NCBI GenBank assembly: GCA_025890175.1
Contig: JANPYM010000014.1
Span: 1,192,299-1,256,298 of the forward strand
Source: Ciborinia camelliae
Taxonomy: Eukaryota > Ascomycota > Leotiomycetes > Helotiales > Sclerotiniaceae
Reading direction: 5' to 3'
Length of the DNA: 64,000 nt
In this document: piece after piece, positions 1-10,494 of the stretch
Numbering within the stretch: position 1 is the first letter of the stretch
How the letters are laid out: each line of letters starts with the position of its first letter
Program-made: the position numbers and the translations under genes
Notes under the pieces: model-generated
The model's database searches: none
What the model was told of the DNA's origin: nothing
What the model saw: only the letters and a program-made list of their open reading frames with translations

Positions 1-1218
1 AAAATAAGGTTGAAGCTCGGCAGTATCCTCTTCCCACTTCCAGTGATAATAGCTCTGCACACTTTTTCCAATATGGGCCAAGTCTAGGTCAAACCTTAGT
101 AGGTGACTATAAGCTAGAAGAAAGCGGGGGGATGCGAGGTCCGGCATTTGGTCTGTATCATATGATAATGTTTTGACGTCCATTGCGAGAAAAGTCCCCG
201 TTAATCTGGCGAACCCGTAAAGGAACTGGACTAGTGATTGCGAACGGGGGTTACTTCTTTGCAAAAATTGTCCAAAATAACGACTATAAAGAGTTAGCTC
301 AGAGCGACCTCTGTAATTTCAAGTACTGACGTTCGATAATGTAATGCCCATATCATTTCTGGAAATTCAAGCCAAAAGTCTCGATGCCTGGTGAACGCGG
401 TATGCAAGCGATTATCTGTAACGGCGGAGCGTAGAAAACTATCTATCCAGTCTCGGAGTTCAAGAAACAGAACGTCATCGTCAATGGCTTCTGTGATCGT
501 TGTTAGGCATGTCCAATATCTCATAGTTGCGCAAAAAATTCTTACCGTATTGCAAAATGCGTGTAATCTTCTTGAGTGCATGAACCAAGGTTTCTCCGCG
601 ATTTTGGCAAGGGAAGTGAAGTAGAGGATCGGGAAAAACTTCCTCTTCATCGATAATAGCCAGAGTTGGGCTTCGCTCAGGATCGTCGGAACTGACGGGA
701 ATAACTTCAACCTCCGGACTTCCTTCCGTGGCAGAAGGAGAGGAAGAGGGAGTTTCAATAACTGAAGCTGGAACCGTTGATAAAACATCGCTTTCGGATT
801 CAATACTAATCCTAGCACCTTCTTCTTCCACAGTATCTGTCATCTTCGACGGAGTGTTGGGAGAAGTTGAGGGGGAAGGAATCGATTCTAAAGGAGGCTG
901 AGGGGTTCGCAGATTAATTGTAACTCGACTTGATGTTGGCCCGACTTGGGAATGCGCCGTGCTAGGTCGTGTTGGAGTGCTTGGTGGAAGAGGATCTTGA
1001 ACACCATCAGGTTCATTTTTCTGTGGCGACATCGAATCGGGTGGAATATCTGAATCTTTAGTCGTATCGATCGACCTGCTTCTAGAACCACTTGTGGAAG
1101 TCTTTTGTCGCTTTCTCGCAGAATGTTGATCGTTATCATCAAATGGTAGCGGATGTGTCGAACAAGGCTCTGATGAGACCGTACGTTCTGGCGACGACTC
1201 TACTGGATCTTGGTCCAT
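1..1218 (-). CDS. N-terminal part of large ubiquitin carboxyl-terminal hydrolase-like protein (partial)
   Basis: Three exons can be read: 1218-546, 490-331 and 283-1, running off the left edge. Introns 545-491 (GTAAG...CCTAAC...CACAG) and 330-284 (GTCAGT...GCTAAC...TATAG) keep the frame open to base 1. The first 220 residues are Ser/Pro-rich and look disordered, with a basic ARKRQK stretch near residue 35. The later part (ELRDWIDSF, HRDFWLEFPEMIWAL, RLTGTFLAMDV) resembles the N-terminal region of very large fungal USP-family deubiquitinases related to USP34. The Cys/His catalytic domain would lie outside the window, so the enzyme assignment rests on resemblance of the N-terminal region only. 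Start is the first ATG, with the next divergent gene (POP3) 1.7 kb away. Confidence 0.65.
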
Positions 1219-2964
1219 TTGGCAGGGTTGAGAAATTGAATGAATGAGGTGGAAGCTGTCCAGAACAGCAGGAGCTGTAGGGCAAAAAGCTTTTGTAAAG
1301 CTTTACACAATACCCCCAAGAAAATCGCATGTGGTTATAAATTATTGAATTGTCATTCCCCGCAGAGGAAGTTGAATTTGGTTGAATTAATGGATTTATC
1401 TAGGTACGTATACTCCAGGATGACGGAGTGGAGTAGGGAGGGGTAGATGTTAAATTCGTATGACAAGAATTATAAAGTTGAAGTACCTAGGGAGTTTATG
1501 CGACTAAGATGCAGGTTTGAAAGCTACACCTAACCTAATAGAGTTTTTCCGGTGAATATACCTGATCTTCTTCTTGTTCTTCTTCTGCTTCTTCTTGTTG
1601 TGGAGGTTGATGTTTGGTTGTGGGAGAGAGAAGAGAGAGAAAAAGTTTGTGGTAAAGAAGGGTAAAGGGTACGGTACGTACCTAGTTGAAGGTAAAGGTA
1701 CTGACTCCTACTGGTACTGACTAGGTAGGTAACTGACTCCGAGTTACAATTTGAATTGAATTGGATTGGATTGAATTGAATCGATTGATTAGTAGTAGGT
1801 TAGGTATAGGTTGGAAATGTATTAAATGTGGATGAATATCAAAGGAAAGCTTTCTCATTAAACAAAATCAATTGAAGGCTTTCGAAAGTGATATTGTGAG
1901 AAGATTGAATTGAATTGAATTAATAGAAGAAAGTTTATGTAGGTATGTGTGTGGTAGGTAGTAGGTATTAAATTTTCGAATGAATTTTGATGAGAAGGGC
2001 TGGATCATGAATTTGTGAATTTGATGATTTTATCGAAACTCATAGTAGGTACTATACCTCTGGCTCCCTTTTCGCCCCACTAACGCTATGACGTGTATAT
2101 TAAAGCGGCACTATCAAACAGTGAAGCCAGCAACTCTTTAATGTTTAAATGTTTAGATTAGCTAACCTTGGAAAGATTCAACATTATTGGATTCTACTAC
2201 CTAGATATCTAGATGGACAGTACCTATATGACATTAAATTTATCTTTATATGGCAAATATTTGTATTAATAGAAATAAACAATACCTGGGCGATATGAGT
2301 GTGATTCATATCTTATTAATTCTTATTAATATCTACCGACCTAGGTAGAACGTAGTGAATGAATGAAGTATTATCTACCTACCTAGTACAGTAGCTATCA
2401 ATCGCCTCATTAGGTATCTAGGTAGTACGCTATTATCCAAGTTACCTACAATTATAATTCGATCTTCAATACCATGACCCATTTTACGCTTACGTTCTAC
2501 GTTCTACAGTACACTTCTTGCGGTGGTTGGTATGGATTGTGAAAATTGTATGTAAAAGTGGCCAGGAGTCTAGGTAACCTCCAATGGAAACTTGGAAGTA
2601 AAAGTTCCAAGTTCCAGGTTCACAGACTCTCACAGTAGACTCACAATATTCTTTCGCCTGAGGCATACATACATGAATTTTGCAGAAGGTGCATTTTACT
2701 AAGCCTGATTTGGCTTAGTGCATCTCTATTTTACCCCTCCAGAAATCATTTGCAGATCCAAGGTGGTTCATTGCTTTTCATCAATCTCTTTTAGGTTATT
2801 CTAAATTCTCTCCTCTGACTGGTTCAGCATATTTTATTTTATATTCAATTTCAATATTGTCAGTTAGATCTTTCGGAGCTCATTATCTACATATAAGCAA
2901 ACAGTTTTGATATTTGACAATTCAGTCTACCTCACAGCTTAAAGTGATAGAGAAAGAAAAAAAT
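1219..2964. other. Intergenic region between divergent genes; simple repeats only
   Basis: AT-rich spacer between the divergent hydrolase-like gene and POP3. It contains ATTGA/TTGAA microsatellite runs (about 1755-1795 and 1903-1922), scattered ACCTAGGTA-type motifs, and a small perfect hairpin at 2701-2720 (CTAAGCC loop GGCTTAG). No open frame looks coding. Confidence 0.6.
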
Positions 2965-3989
2965 ATGGATAACAAAAAAACTAAAATCATCTATCAGTTG
3001 GACACACCCTTCACAGCAGTTCAATGGTTGGTGAACCTATAATGCCCACTTTCACCATGGATTGATGCTAATATAAAATCTTAGGCCACAAATATCCCCC
3101 AATGACCTGGAAGAAACCATGATTGAACTTCTATGCAGGTGTGTGATCACATATTTTGATGCATAGAAACCACTGTGATTGATTGTCTTTCAGTCACTAC
3201 TTTCTGCTATAAGAGAATTCTCCTTGGCTTGAAATCATCCAATTGGGGCTTTAAGCCGGAGAGTCCTGCAGTGTCCAACCAGGAATCTTCAATGACAATC
3301 CAAATTTAATGACAATATGAAGACTGATGATTTATTCTAGTATATTATCACCCATTGGAGCATATCGCTCCAATCATATTACTCCTTCTAAGGGAAAGCG
3401 AAGCAAGAAACGCAAGAGAAGAGATACCACGCCAGGAGATGAGAAGTCCTCAGAAACCCCTCCACCACCTGAGATTTCTTCCTATGTCGTTACAGGGCTT
3501 AACAGTATTCATCGGATATTAGAAGAATCATCCAAGAAGATACTCGAGACCAAAGAAACTCTCGGTAGCCCAGAAACCGAAACTAGCCCTCAAACCAATG
3601 AAGTCCTCAGCCCCAACCCTCAAAATCCACCTCAAACCCATTTCTCGGCCATTTTCGTCGCCCGTTCCAACCAGCCCTCAATTCTCAACGCCCATCTTCC
3701 CCAAATCATCGCTACAGCCTCAAAAGCACACCCTGCCAACCCATCCACAAGATTGGTACAACTACCTAAGGGATCCGAAACCCGAATAGCTGCAGCACTC
3801 GGTCTTCCCAGAGTGTCATTCCTCGGAATTCTCGATGATGCACCGCGTTCTAAGGCTCTGATCGATTTAATCCGAAACTCCGTGGAGGAGATTGATATAC
3901 CTTGGCTGGATGAGGCGAAGAAGGCGGAGTATTTGGAGACGAAAATTAATTCGATTCAAACTTCGATAGGTCCAGTGAAGGCGAAATGA
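2965..3989 (+). CDS. POP3: RNase P/MRP subunit Pop3-like protein
   Basis: Spliced model of 254 aa: exons 2965-3026, 3085-3138 and 3341-3989. Pop3 is a small protein of the RNase P and RNase MRP ribonucleoproteins, which process pre-tRNA and pre-rRNA in the nucleus/nucleolus. Exon 1 begins MDNKKTKIIYQLDTPFTAVQW. Exon joins give LEETMIELLCSILSPIGAYR, followed by a lysine/arginine-rich stretch (KGKRSKKRKRR, about residues 55-65) typical of an RNA-binding or nuclear localisation segment. The C-terminal half (FSAIFVARS, IIATASKA, RIAAALGLPRVSFLGI) matches the L7Ae-like fold of the family. Intron 2 is unusually long (202 nt) and holds an earlier acceptor-like site that would shift frame. The ORF starting at 3327 alone would miss the true N-terminus. 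Confidence 0.85.
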
Positions 3990-4697
3990 GGAAGGATAGA
4001 TAGTGAGATCAGAGCCGCCATTTCAATGTCCAGACCGGCTAAAGCAAGTCCGAACTATCGCTGTTGAATCTTCTAGCACGGCTTCCGGTAATAGGAAAAC
4101 ATGGGCATACTCTACGAAATTTGATCCTCAGAGTTTAACAGCATTCACCCGAGAGCCCATAGGTTGCGCGAGGCATAATTCGGTTTCTGAACACAATCTA
4201 AGGATGATCATAGTGCGAGATCCATAAGCCGAGCAAAACATCACCCGGAGATACTCGTAATGAAATAGATACTGCGCTCTAGTTCAGAGATATAGCAAGC
4301 ACAATTGGACCAGAACATTGTAGAAAGGACCGCCAGGAAAACTTGCATACATCCACCTCATTGCATTATACCCTCTATATTATTAATACCGTGCTTTTCA
4401 ATCATTTACCATCTTTTCACACGTGTGATGAACATTTATTTCCTGCTTATCTATTTATTTTCTCGGTCTTCTTAATCCTAGCCTCGGATACTCCTGGGAA
4501 TTTTGTTTACTCAGTTATTCATATATTGCTAGCTATTCACCGATTTGCCTGCCTATCGTCATCTCCCCATCGCTTTGACTTCTATTTCCATATCCCTTAG
4601 CCCAGCATGTATAGCATAAGCCTCTCACCACTCATTCCCCCCACTCAAATATTCCCATCCCATCCAAACCCTCTCCTCTCGAACCCGCCATCTCCTC
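3990..4697. other. Convergent intergenic region (3' ends of POP3 and ECM15-like gene)
   Basis: Holds the presumed 3' UTRs of two convergent genes. Several short ORFs are open but have no recognisable protein or composition bias. No repeat or RNA gene was seen. Confidence 0.5.
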
Positions 4698-5660
4698 CTA
4701 CTGCTTCTCCTCCCCGTCCCTAGCAAGGATACTCTCCACCTTACTGACCTTCTCCGCAAAATGCTGCGTCTTGTCCGTTCGCGTCCCGGCTCGGATATCG
4801 GTCTGCACGCGCAACACTCCATTTTGATGGACCAGCGTGTGCGCTTGTCCTATGAGGCGCATCACTTCGTCCCAGCTCCCTTCTGTGGTGGGAATCCATG
4901 GGTTAGTAGGTGGGTATAGATGATTAGAACGCGTTGCTCGTGGATTGATGCGGTTATGGAAGGACCAGGTTCATGTAGCGTATGCTGGCATTCCATCTGC
5001 GATGCTACTCGTCTCTTTTCATCCATCTCTTCTCCGTATTCTCGACCACGCATGAGTGAGTCATGGATGCTTTTTATCATCACCCGGAAACTTTACCCCG
5101 TGCTCGAAACTTCAAGCCCCAAAGCCTCACTCGTCCTTTCCTGCCCTTGAACTCCAATCCCTTGTCTCTGAATGATTGAAACTCATTTGAAGTAAAGGAA
5201 AGTATACTTACCAACAGTAGTCCCGGCAGAATGCATACTGTAACTCAGTCCACTGGCTTTCATCAATCGCTGGACAGCAGCTACTTCGTTGGATACTGAG
5301 GCTGTAGGGGTGCCGATCTGTGATGTACTGGTTAGCAAGACTTTTTTTGCTTAACTTTTTCTGGGATTGGATTGGGGAAAATAGGAAATGGGGGGATGGG
5401 GAATGGGGAATGGGGAATGGGGAATATGGCGGGGGCGGGTGGATGGATAGGGTGGGGTACGAGAAGGTGAAGGGGAGGAGGGGAAAGGCAGCATGAAAGA
5501 GTGGGAAAAGAGGGCCAGGCGAATGAAATGAAACGAAAAAAAAAAAACAAGGGGAGAGAAAAAAAAGGAGAAATACAGGAATCAAACAAAAATCCGCAAC
5601 GGCTTGTGGGGGCGTAGGAAGATTGACATAGTCGATGGGGACCGCGCTTGACGAGGCCAT
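4698..5660 (-). CDS. ECM15: Thiamine-binding / MTH1187-YkoF family protein (Ecm15-like)
   Basis: Spliced 124 aa protein: exons 5660-5577, 5317-5212 and 4882-4698, with introns of 259 and 329 nt. Joined, it reads VADFCLIPIGTPTASVSNEV, then LMKASGLSYSMHSAGTTVEG, then SWDEVMRLIGQAHTLVHQNG and VLRVQTDIRAGTRTDKTQH. This is the ferredoxin-like MTH1187/YqgV family (yeast Ecm15), small tetrameric proteins that bind thiamine-like ligands. Start chosen at MASSSAVPIDYVNLPTP because upstream codons in the same frame run into low-complexity sequence. Donor of intron 1 (GTATTT) is weak. Intron 1 contains a GGGGAAT-type tandem repeat on the plus strand. Both introns are long compared with others in the window. 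Function in fungi is poorly known. Confidence 0.88.
5386..5436 (+). repeat. G-rich short tandem repeat inside intron 1 of the ECM15-like gene
   Basis: Four consecutive GGGGAAT-type units flanked by further GGGG runs (GGGGGATGGGG and GGCGGGGGCGGG). The opposite strand is the transcribed sense, so the pre-mRNA carries the C-rich complement and the template DNA strand is G-rich. Confidence 0.8.
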
Positions 5661-7006
5661 TGTTTTGACTGTATATCGCGGAGATTGTAATGCTAATTGA
5701 TGGGTTCTGGATAATAGGATTCTTAGAGCGTTGGAACCTCTCGGGATAATCATGGATTTGATTTTGTGGGATAGGGCAGAAGTGTGTGTGTTGATGATGG
5801 GAACGATGGGAACTTTTTTTTGATGATGAGTTTGAGATGGCGTTTGAAAGATGGGAGGTGAGAGGTGAGACACGTGATTTGATGCGGGGTATTCTTTTTT
5901 TCTTGTTTTGGGGTGTGGTGACCCCGCTCGCTCTTCTTTACTTTTGGGAGCTGGCTTGCTGTTCGTAATGGTACCTAATTTGCTAACACGCGCAAACCCC
6001 ATCAACATTCTACTCCCTCCGTAAAATATGGAGAAAATCGATACGCTAGGAATACTACACTGTAGCGTTTTCATGGTTCGCTGATCGTGAAACTTGAGCT
6101 GCCAGTAAGTACTTATATCCTAATGATATAGGTACGTTACGAGATACATACCAGCAATTCGCGCAACAGTATGTAAGATTCTACGAGGTATAGGTATAGG
6201 TATATGATGACGATCATCTCTTTCTTTCTTTCAGTGATGAATACTGACTGCAAGTTGAGAAAGGTCGGATTTCTTTAGCCTCCAAGTACTGTAGACGGCG
6301 ATAGTGAAAGTCTCGATCTAATACATCTGATACTCTAAAAAATATTTGGACATGGCGATGCGATGGTGTTGCTTGATGTATGTATGGTATTGAGGTATGC
6401 GGATCTCTTTCCAGAGATTTATTCCACTCAGTCGATTCCTACGTTGGTTCTGTGTTTCAACCCAAGCTCACTCAGATCAGAGAAATATCTTCGATCATGC
6501 TGGCAGCTGTATGTTTGTGCACGTCTGGAAAGGAATATTGATTCGAAATTCGGAATCTGCAGTGATTTCATTCTCACTCGCAATCTAGTAACTGGCGGGC
6601 TACCTAGGTAGGTATGATTTTTATCTGGGTAATCTTACCAAATTTTAGTATATCATACGAGCTTTGACTACCTACCTACGTATCGTATATCATATTGTAT
6701 ACTCGTTTTACCTATCTAGTACATTACATATAACCAATCTCTTGTCATCATCAACAATCGCTCAACCATCAACCCATACAACCCCAATTCTTAACGATCG
6801 AGATCACCAATCAATTCATCATCGATAACCCCCCTTATTCTCCCTCATTATCTATCTCTACCAAGAATCTCAATCGGAGAAGAGATCTCCCATAATGATC
6901 ACCCAATTATGCGTTCCCTCTATCCCAGCAACCTTTGATATAGCCAATCCCTCCACCTAGGTTAGGTACCTACCCAGTTCCTCCTGTATGTAGCGTTCAA
7001 TCCGAT
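5661..7006. other. Intergenic region
   Basis: Contains the 5' flank of the ECM15-like gene. The long minus-strand frame reaching 6074 is just its exon 1 frame read upstream and is not supported as coding. Small plus-strand ORFs near 6363-6611 overlap each other in two frames and look accidental. Pyrimidine-rich sequence with repeated ACCTACCTA motifs lies around 6600-6730. Confidence 0.4.
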
Positions 7007-7527
7007 ATGATCGGAATTGACGAACGCGTTTTCTATATCGGTGAGAGTGTTCTGCAGAAAAGAAAGAGGTGTCAAGAGAGTTACAACTTACTGGTGAGGC
7101 GGCCACTAGCCACTGTGGAAGATATTCGTGAGTGGGTTTTTGAATGGGAGGGGAAGGATGGGGATATTCCTGTTGATATTATAGAGCATAAAGAGCTAGA
7201 ACGGAAGAAAATGAGGTGGGGAGTCAAGAGAAGAGAACGAGAAGGGAAAGAATGGGAGAGAGATGGCCAGTAGAGAAGTTGAAGGGGAAAAGAAGGCGAG
7301 AGGTTGAGAGAAGGGGAAGGAACATGATGATGAGGTATTGCGGTAAAAGATATGCACAACAAGTGAAGAAGCGTACGGCGGAAGAGATGCATTGGGTGGT
7401 TTCTGAGGATATGGATGTATGGAAGAAGAAACGTGTAACAGTCGACGATCTAATGAATGCTTTCGTAGGGAGGGATGAGTTGGTTTATTGCATTATAGCA
7501 AACATCGATGTAGAATCCAAGACTTAA
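7007..7527 (+). CDS. Possible hypothetical gene in two frames (7007-7273 and 7216-7527)
   Basis: Two overlapping plus-strand frames each look partly protein-like. The first (88 codons) starts MIGIDERVFYIGESVLQKRK and contains ATVEDIREWVFEWEGKDGD. The second continues with YAQQVKKRTAEEMHWVVSED and VTVDDLMNAFVGRDELVYCI. A change of frame somewhere in the purine-rich stretch 7200-7330 would join them, but I could not find a convincing intron of the required length. GTGAGT...TATAG at about 7126-7182 is a plausible intron but preserves frame. It could be a real gene with an unrecognised intron, a decayed gene, or chance ORFs in purine-rich DNA. No family recognised. Confidence 0.3.
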
Positions 7528-9102
7528 TACCACTGTACGGCATATTTATCTTTATGAATCTTAGAGTATACAATGTAATTTTAGGTTGGAGTTCAACGCT
7601 TGACTTGAATTAAGTTGATGGGTATCAGATACACCCACTAGACATACCCATCCAGCATACCTCCAACTTGGAGGATGGGGGTATTAATTTTTGTCTAGGG
7701 ACCAAGAACAATTCATGTAACGGTATAGATATTGAAAAGAATTAAAATCTTGAGATATATTTAAAGATAGATATTGCAACTTACAAAGAAGAATCGTTCA
7801 ACTGGCAAAAATACTGGACATGGTTGATGAGTAGTATACAAATTCACACGTGATAGGGGGTAGAATTCATTTCACTGAACTGACAGGCTAGTGGCCGGCG
7901 GGTGGTCTGTCAGAGTCAATGTTCCGCAACACTAGACGCGCTGCATCTCACTCATCTTTCTCAGGTTCGTCTAGATTCAAACTTATACATTAGGTTACTT
8001 CAGATAACCCTCGTAGATCCAACAGAACATCGTTCATCACGATTCACATACCTGCCACCTCTTCAACCCACGAAAATGAATACAGTAAGTAATACGTCAT
8101 GGAAACTCGAAAGATCTGAAGGAGCTTCTTGTAGCAGATACCTACGTATTGTTTGATGAATTGTGGATTTGTTCCATTCCGGTAAATTCGGAATGAGAGT
8201 GGAGAAAATAGGAGATTTTCAATCTCTTATTGCAATTTTCGATGGGGATAAGTTGTGGTATGTAGTAGGAGATTAATAAAGTTGAGTTTATTGATCTTTA
8301 TCCAGATTCGACATTATTGATTATTGTTTCCCGCGTCTCGACTCTCGACTCTCGACTCTCTACTCACCGGTATTACATTAGGCTTTCAGGGGGTACATAT
8401 TTCCGATGGCTTGGCTTGCTGCTGTTGCAGATGGCGGTGGGATCAACATCTTCAGCCTTTTTCAAGTTTCAACAGCAGATTCATCATCCCACTTGGTTGC
8501 TTGAACAGGTGGGCGCCCCAGACCAGCTGCACCTTTGAAGATCCTTCTCCATCTTTGCTTGATATATAAAGCTTACATTATTGGTCAACTTAATCAATTG
8601 TCCTCGTCATCTTTTGAAATCCTGCGAGGCCGACAGTCCGACTGCACTCTGCTGGTCAATGCATTAATTTTCAACGCCGCCCCCGGCCAACACGGATAAA
8701 AATAGAAATGACTAGGAAGATTTTCACCAGCTCTCGGCTTCCAAGAAGTTCCAGCCAACTATTTTCTCATGTTACATCCTCATCCTCATTCACTCACCAA
8801 CCTCAAACGTCAGTCCCGTACATATAAACGATTTGACTACCGATACTGTACTCGCCCGGTATGCCATCGTCGAACTTAAGACTTTTACGTGGATTGTTTC
8901 ATTCAGATGTAGAAGAAGTACAGTAGGTATTGATTGGAAGTTCTCCTTTATAGCTCTTATTCAAATACGGTTAAGGTCCACTTTTCTAAGACTCGTAATG
9001 TTGTTGGCTTACGACAATCTCAAGGGGAATTGAAAGAGGCAACGGGGCGCAGTATGAGCGAATCGTAAGGTTTCCCGTGAGTTCTCATACTTTGGTAATC
9101 TA
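7528..9102. other. Intergenic region left of the Harbinger element
   Basis: No convincing gene. A short CGACTCT tandem repeat lies at about 8338-8357. Small ORFs (7902-8156, 8317-8569, 8833-9033) overlap in several frames and lack protein-like character. Confidence 0.5.
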
Positions 9103-9125
9103 TTAGAGGGATTTAGCAAAATTTC
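9103..9125 (+). repeat. Left terminal inverted repeat of the Harbinger element
   Basis: Pairs with 12031-12053 in inverted orientation, 21 of 23 positions identical. The mismatches are at positions 8 and 9 of the repeat. Confidence 0.88.
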
Positions 9126-9268
9126 CACGCTAGCTAACTCTAGCGCCATACGCTAATTTAGTGCAGCCCCGCGCAGTAAGCTACCACCAATTTAGTATGG
9201 TACGATGCTGATTAATGCTTCAACTCATTATCAAAATTCGCATTCGGCAAGTGCCGTATTTTTAATTG

Positions 9269-10390
9269 ATGCCCAAAATGGTAGATTTTGAGGATATACT
9301 CTTTTTAGCGATCGCACATGCTACTACCGTAGCTACCGGTGATCCCAATTATAGATACCGGCAACGTCTCCTTTATCAATATCAACGCAATGCCCTCAAT
9401 TTAGAGCTAGTGCCACCAGGAAATGCCTCTAAACTCTTTCGATTCCAAATACCAGAGCTATTGCGATTAGCACCTTTACTTCAACTTCATCTTATCACCT
9501 ATAGAGAGAGGGTCACTACTGATCCTACTACCGCTCTCGCAGTAGTATGCGCACGATTATGCTACCCAATTCGATTAACTACTCTTGCGGATACATTCGG
9601 AAAGAGCCCTAGTTGGCTTTCTATAGTATTTAATGATACTTGCATACATATTGCTACGCATTTTAAAGAGATACTACGATGGCATCCTCAACTTCGAGAT
9701 TATCAACGTCTACAAGAATTCGCTACTAGCATAAAATCTACTGCTCCCGGGATAGATCGTATATATAGTTTCGTAGATAGTACATTCAGAGGGATCTGTC
9801 GCCCAGAGGGGGAGCACTATAATCAGAGAGCTGTATACTCTGGGCATAAACATGCGCATGGGCTAGTGTGGCAAGCAATAGCTACTCCTGATCTCTTGAT
9901 CTCTTCATTATCAGAGCCCTTTCCCGGCTCAGTGAATGATTGGTCGATGTGGCAAAGGAGTGAAGTTGAACAGGATATTCGTAGTACTATGTTCGGAAAG
10001 GACTTATTATATATATATGGGGATCCCGCATATAATAATACATACGGGATATCATGCCCATTTGAAGGGAATAAGAAAGAGGGGGGGCGGCATAGTATCT
10101 CAGATCAAGAAAAGCAATTTAATACGCATCTTGCCTCTGTACGTATCACTGTAGAACAGTGCTTTGGAAGGGTTGAATCATTATGGAAGTTCACTGCCTT
10201 TTCGAAGAGTTTGAGGGCAGGGAGCCAACCTGTGGGTATATACTATGCAGTAGCAGTTTTATTAACTAATTGCTGGGTATGCTTAAGATATAGAGGTGGG
10301 AATGTAGGTCGATTTGGAATCGAACCTCCTATAGTAGAAGAGTATTTAGATACTGATATTATACTAAATGAACAGAGGACTATAGTATAA
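9269..10390 (+). CDS. Harbinger (DDE_Tnp_4 / HARBI1-like) transposase
   Basis: 373 aa from the ATG at 9269, one exon, no internal stop. A helix-turn-helix-like segment (RLTTLADTFGKSPSWLSIVF) lies near residues 103-122. The DDE catalytic triad is visible: Asp in FVDSTFR (about residue 170), Asp in YIYGDPAYNN (about 252) and Glu in RITVEQCFGRVE (about 296). The motif GHKHAHGLVWQAIATPDLLI and GSVNDWSMW between the two Asp residues is characteristic of PF13359. It should cut and join the element ends in the nucleus, together with the partner protein encoded at 10495-11679. Intact triad and uninterrupted frame suggest a young copy. Confidence 0.92.
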   Translation: MPKMVDFEDILFLAIAHATTVATGDPNYRYRQRLLYQYQRNALNLELVPPGNASKLFRFQIPELLRLAPLLQLHLITYRERVTTDPTTALAVVCARLCYPIRLTTLADTFGKSPSWLSIVFNDTCIHIATHFKEILRWHPQLRDYQRLQEFATSIKSTAPGIDRIYSFVDSTFRGICRPEGEHYNQRAVYSGHKHAHGLVWQAIATPDLLISSLSEPFPGSVNDWSMWQRSEVEQDIRSTMFGKDLLYIYGDPAYNNTYGISCPFEGNKKEGGRHSISDQEKQFNTHLASVRITVEQCFGRVESLWKFTAFSKSLRAGSQPVGIYYAVAVLLTNCWVCLRYRGGNVGRFGIEPPIVEEYLDTDIILNEQRTIV

Positions 10391-10494
10391 ATCTATCTAA
10401 TGCCACTAAGAAGATCTGCTATTTGTTTCATCATTTCAGATTTAAGTATATTTAAATCGTCTTTTTTCACCATCTCACTTCTAATTTTATCAAT

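Noticed and set aside
3327..3989. Taking the 220-codon ORF alone as the POP3 gene
   Set aside because: Its first residues are intron-derived; splicing from 2965 restores a conserved N-terminus.
5208..6074. 288-codon minus-strand ORF
   Set aside because: Contains exon 1 and intron 1 of the ECM15-like gene read through; the family sequence is recovered only by splicing from the internal ATG at 5660.
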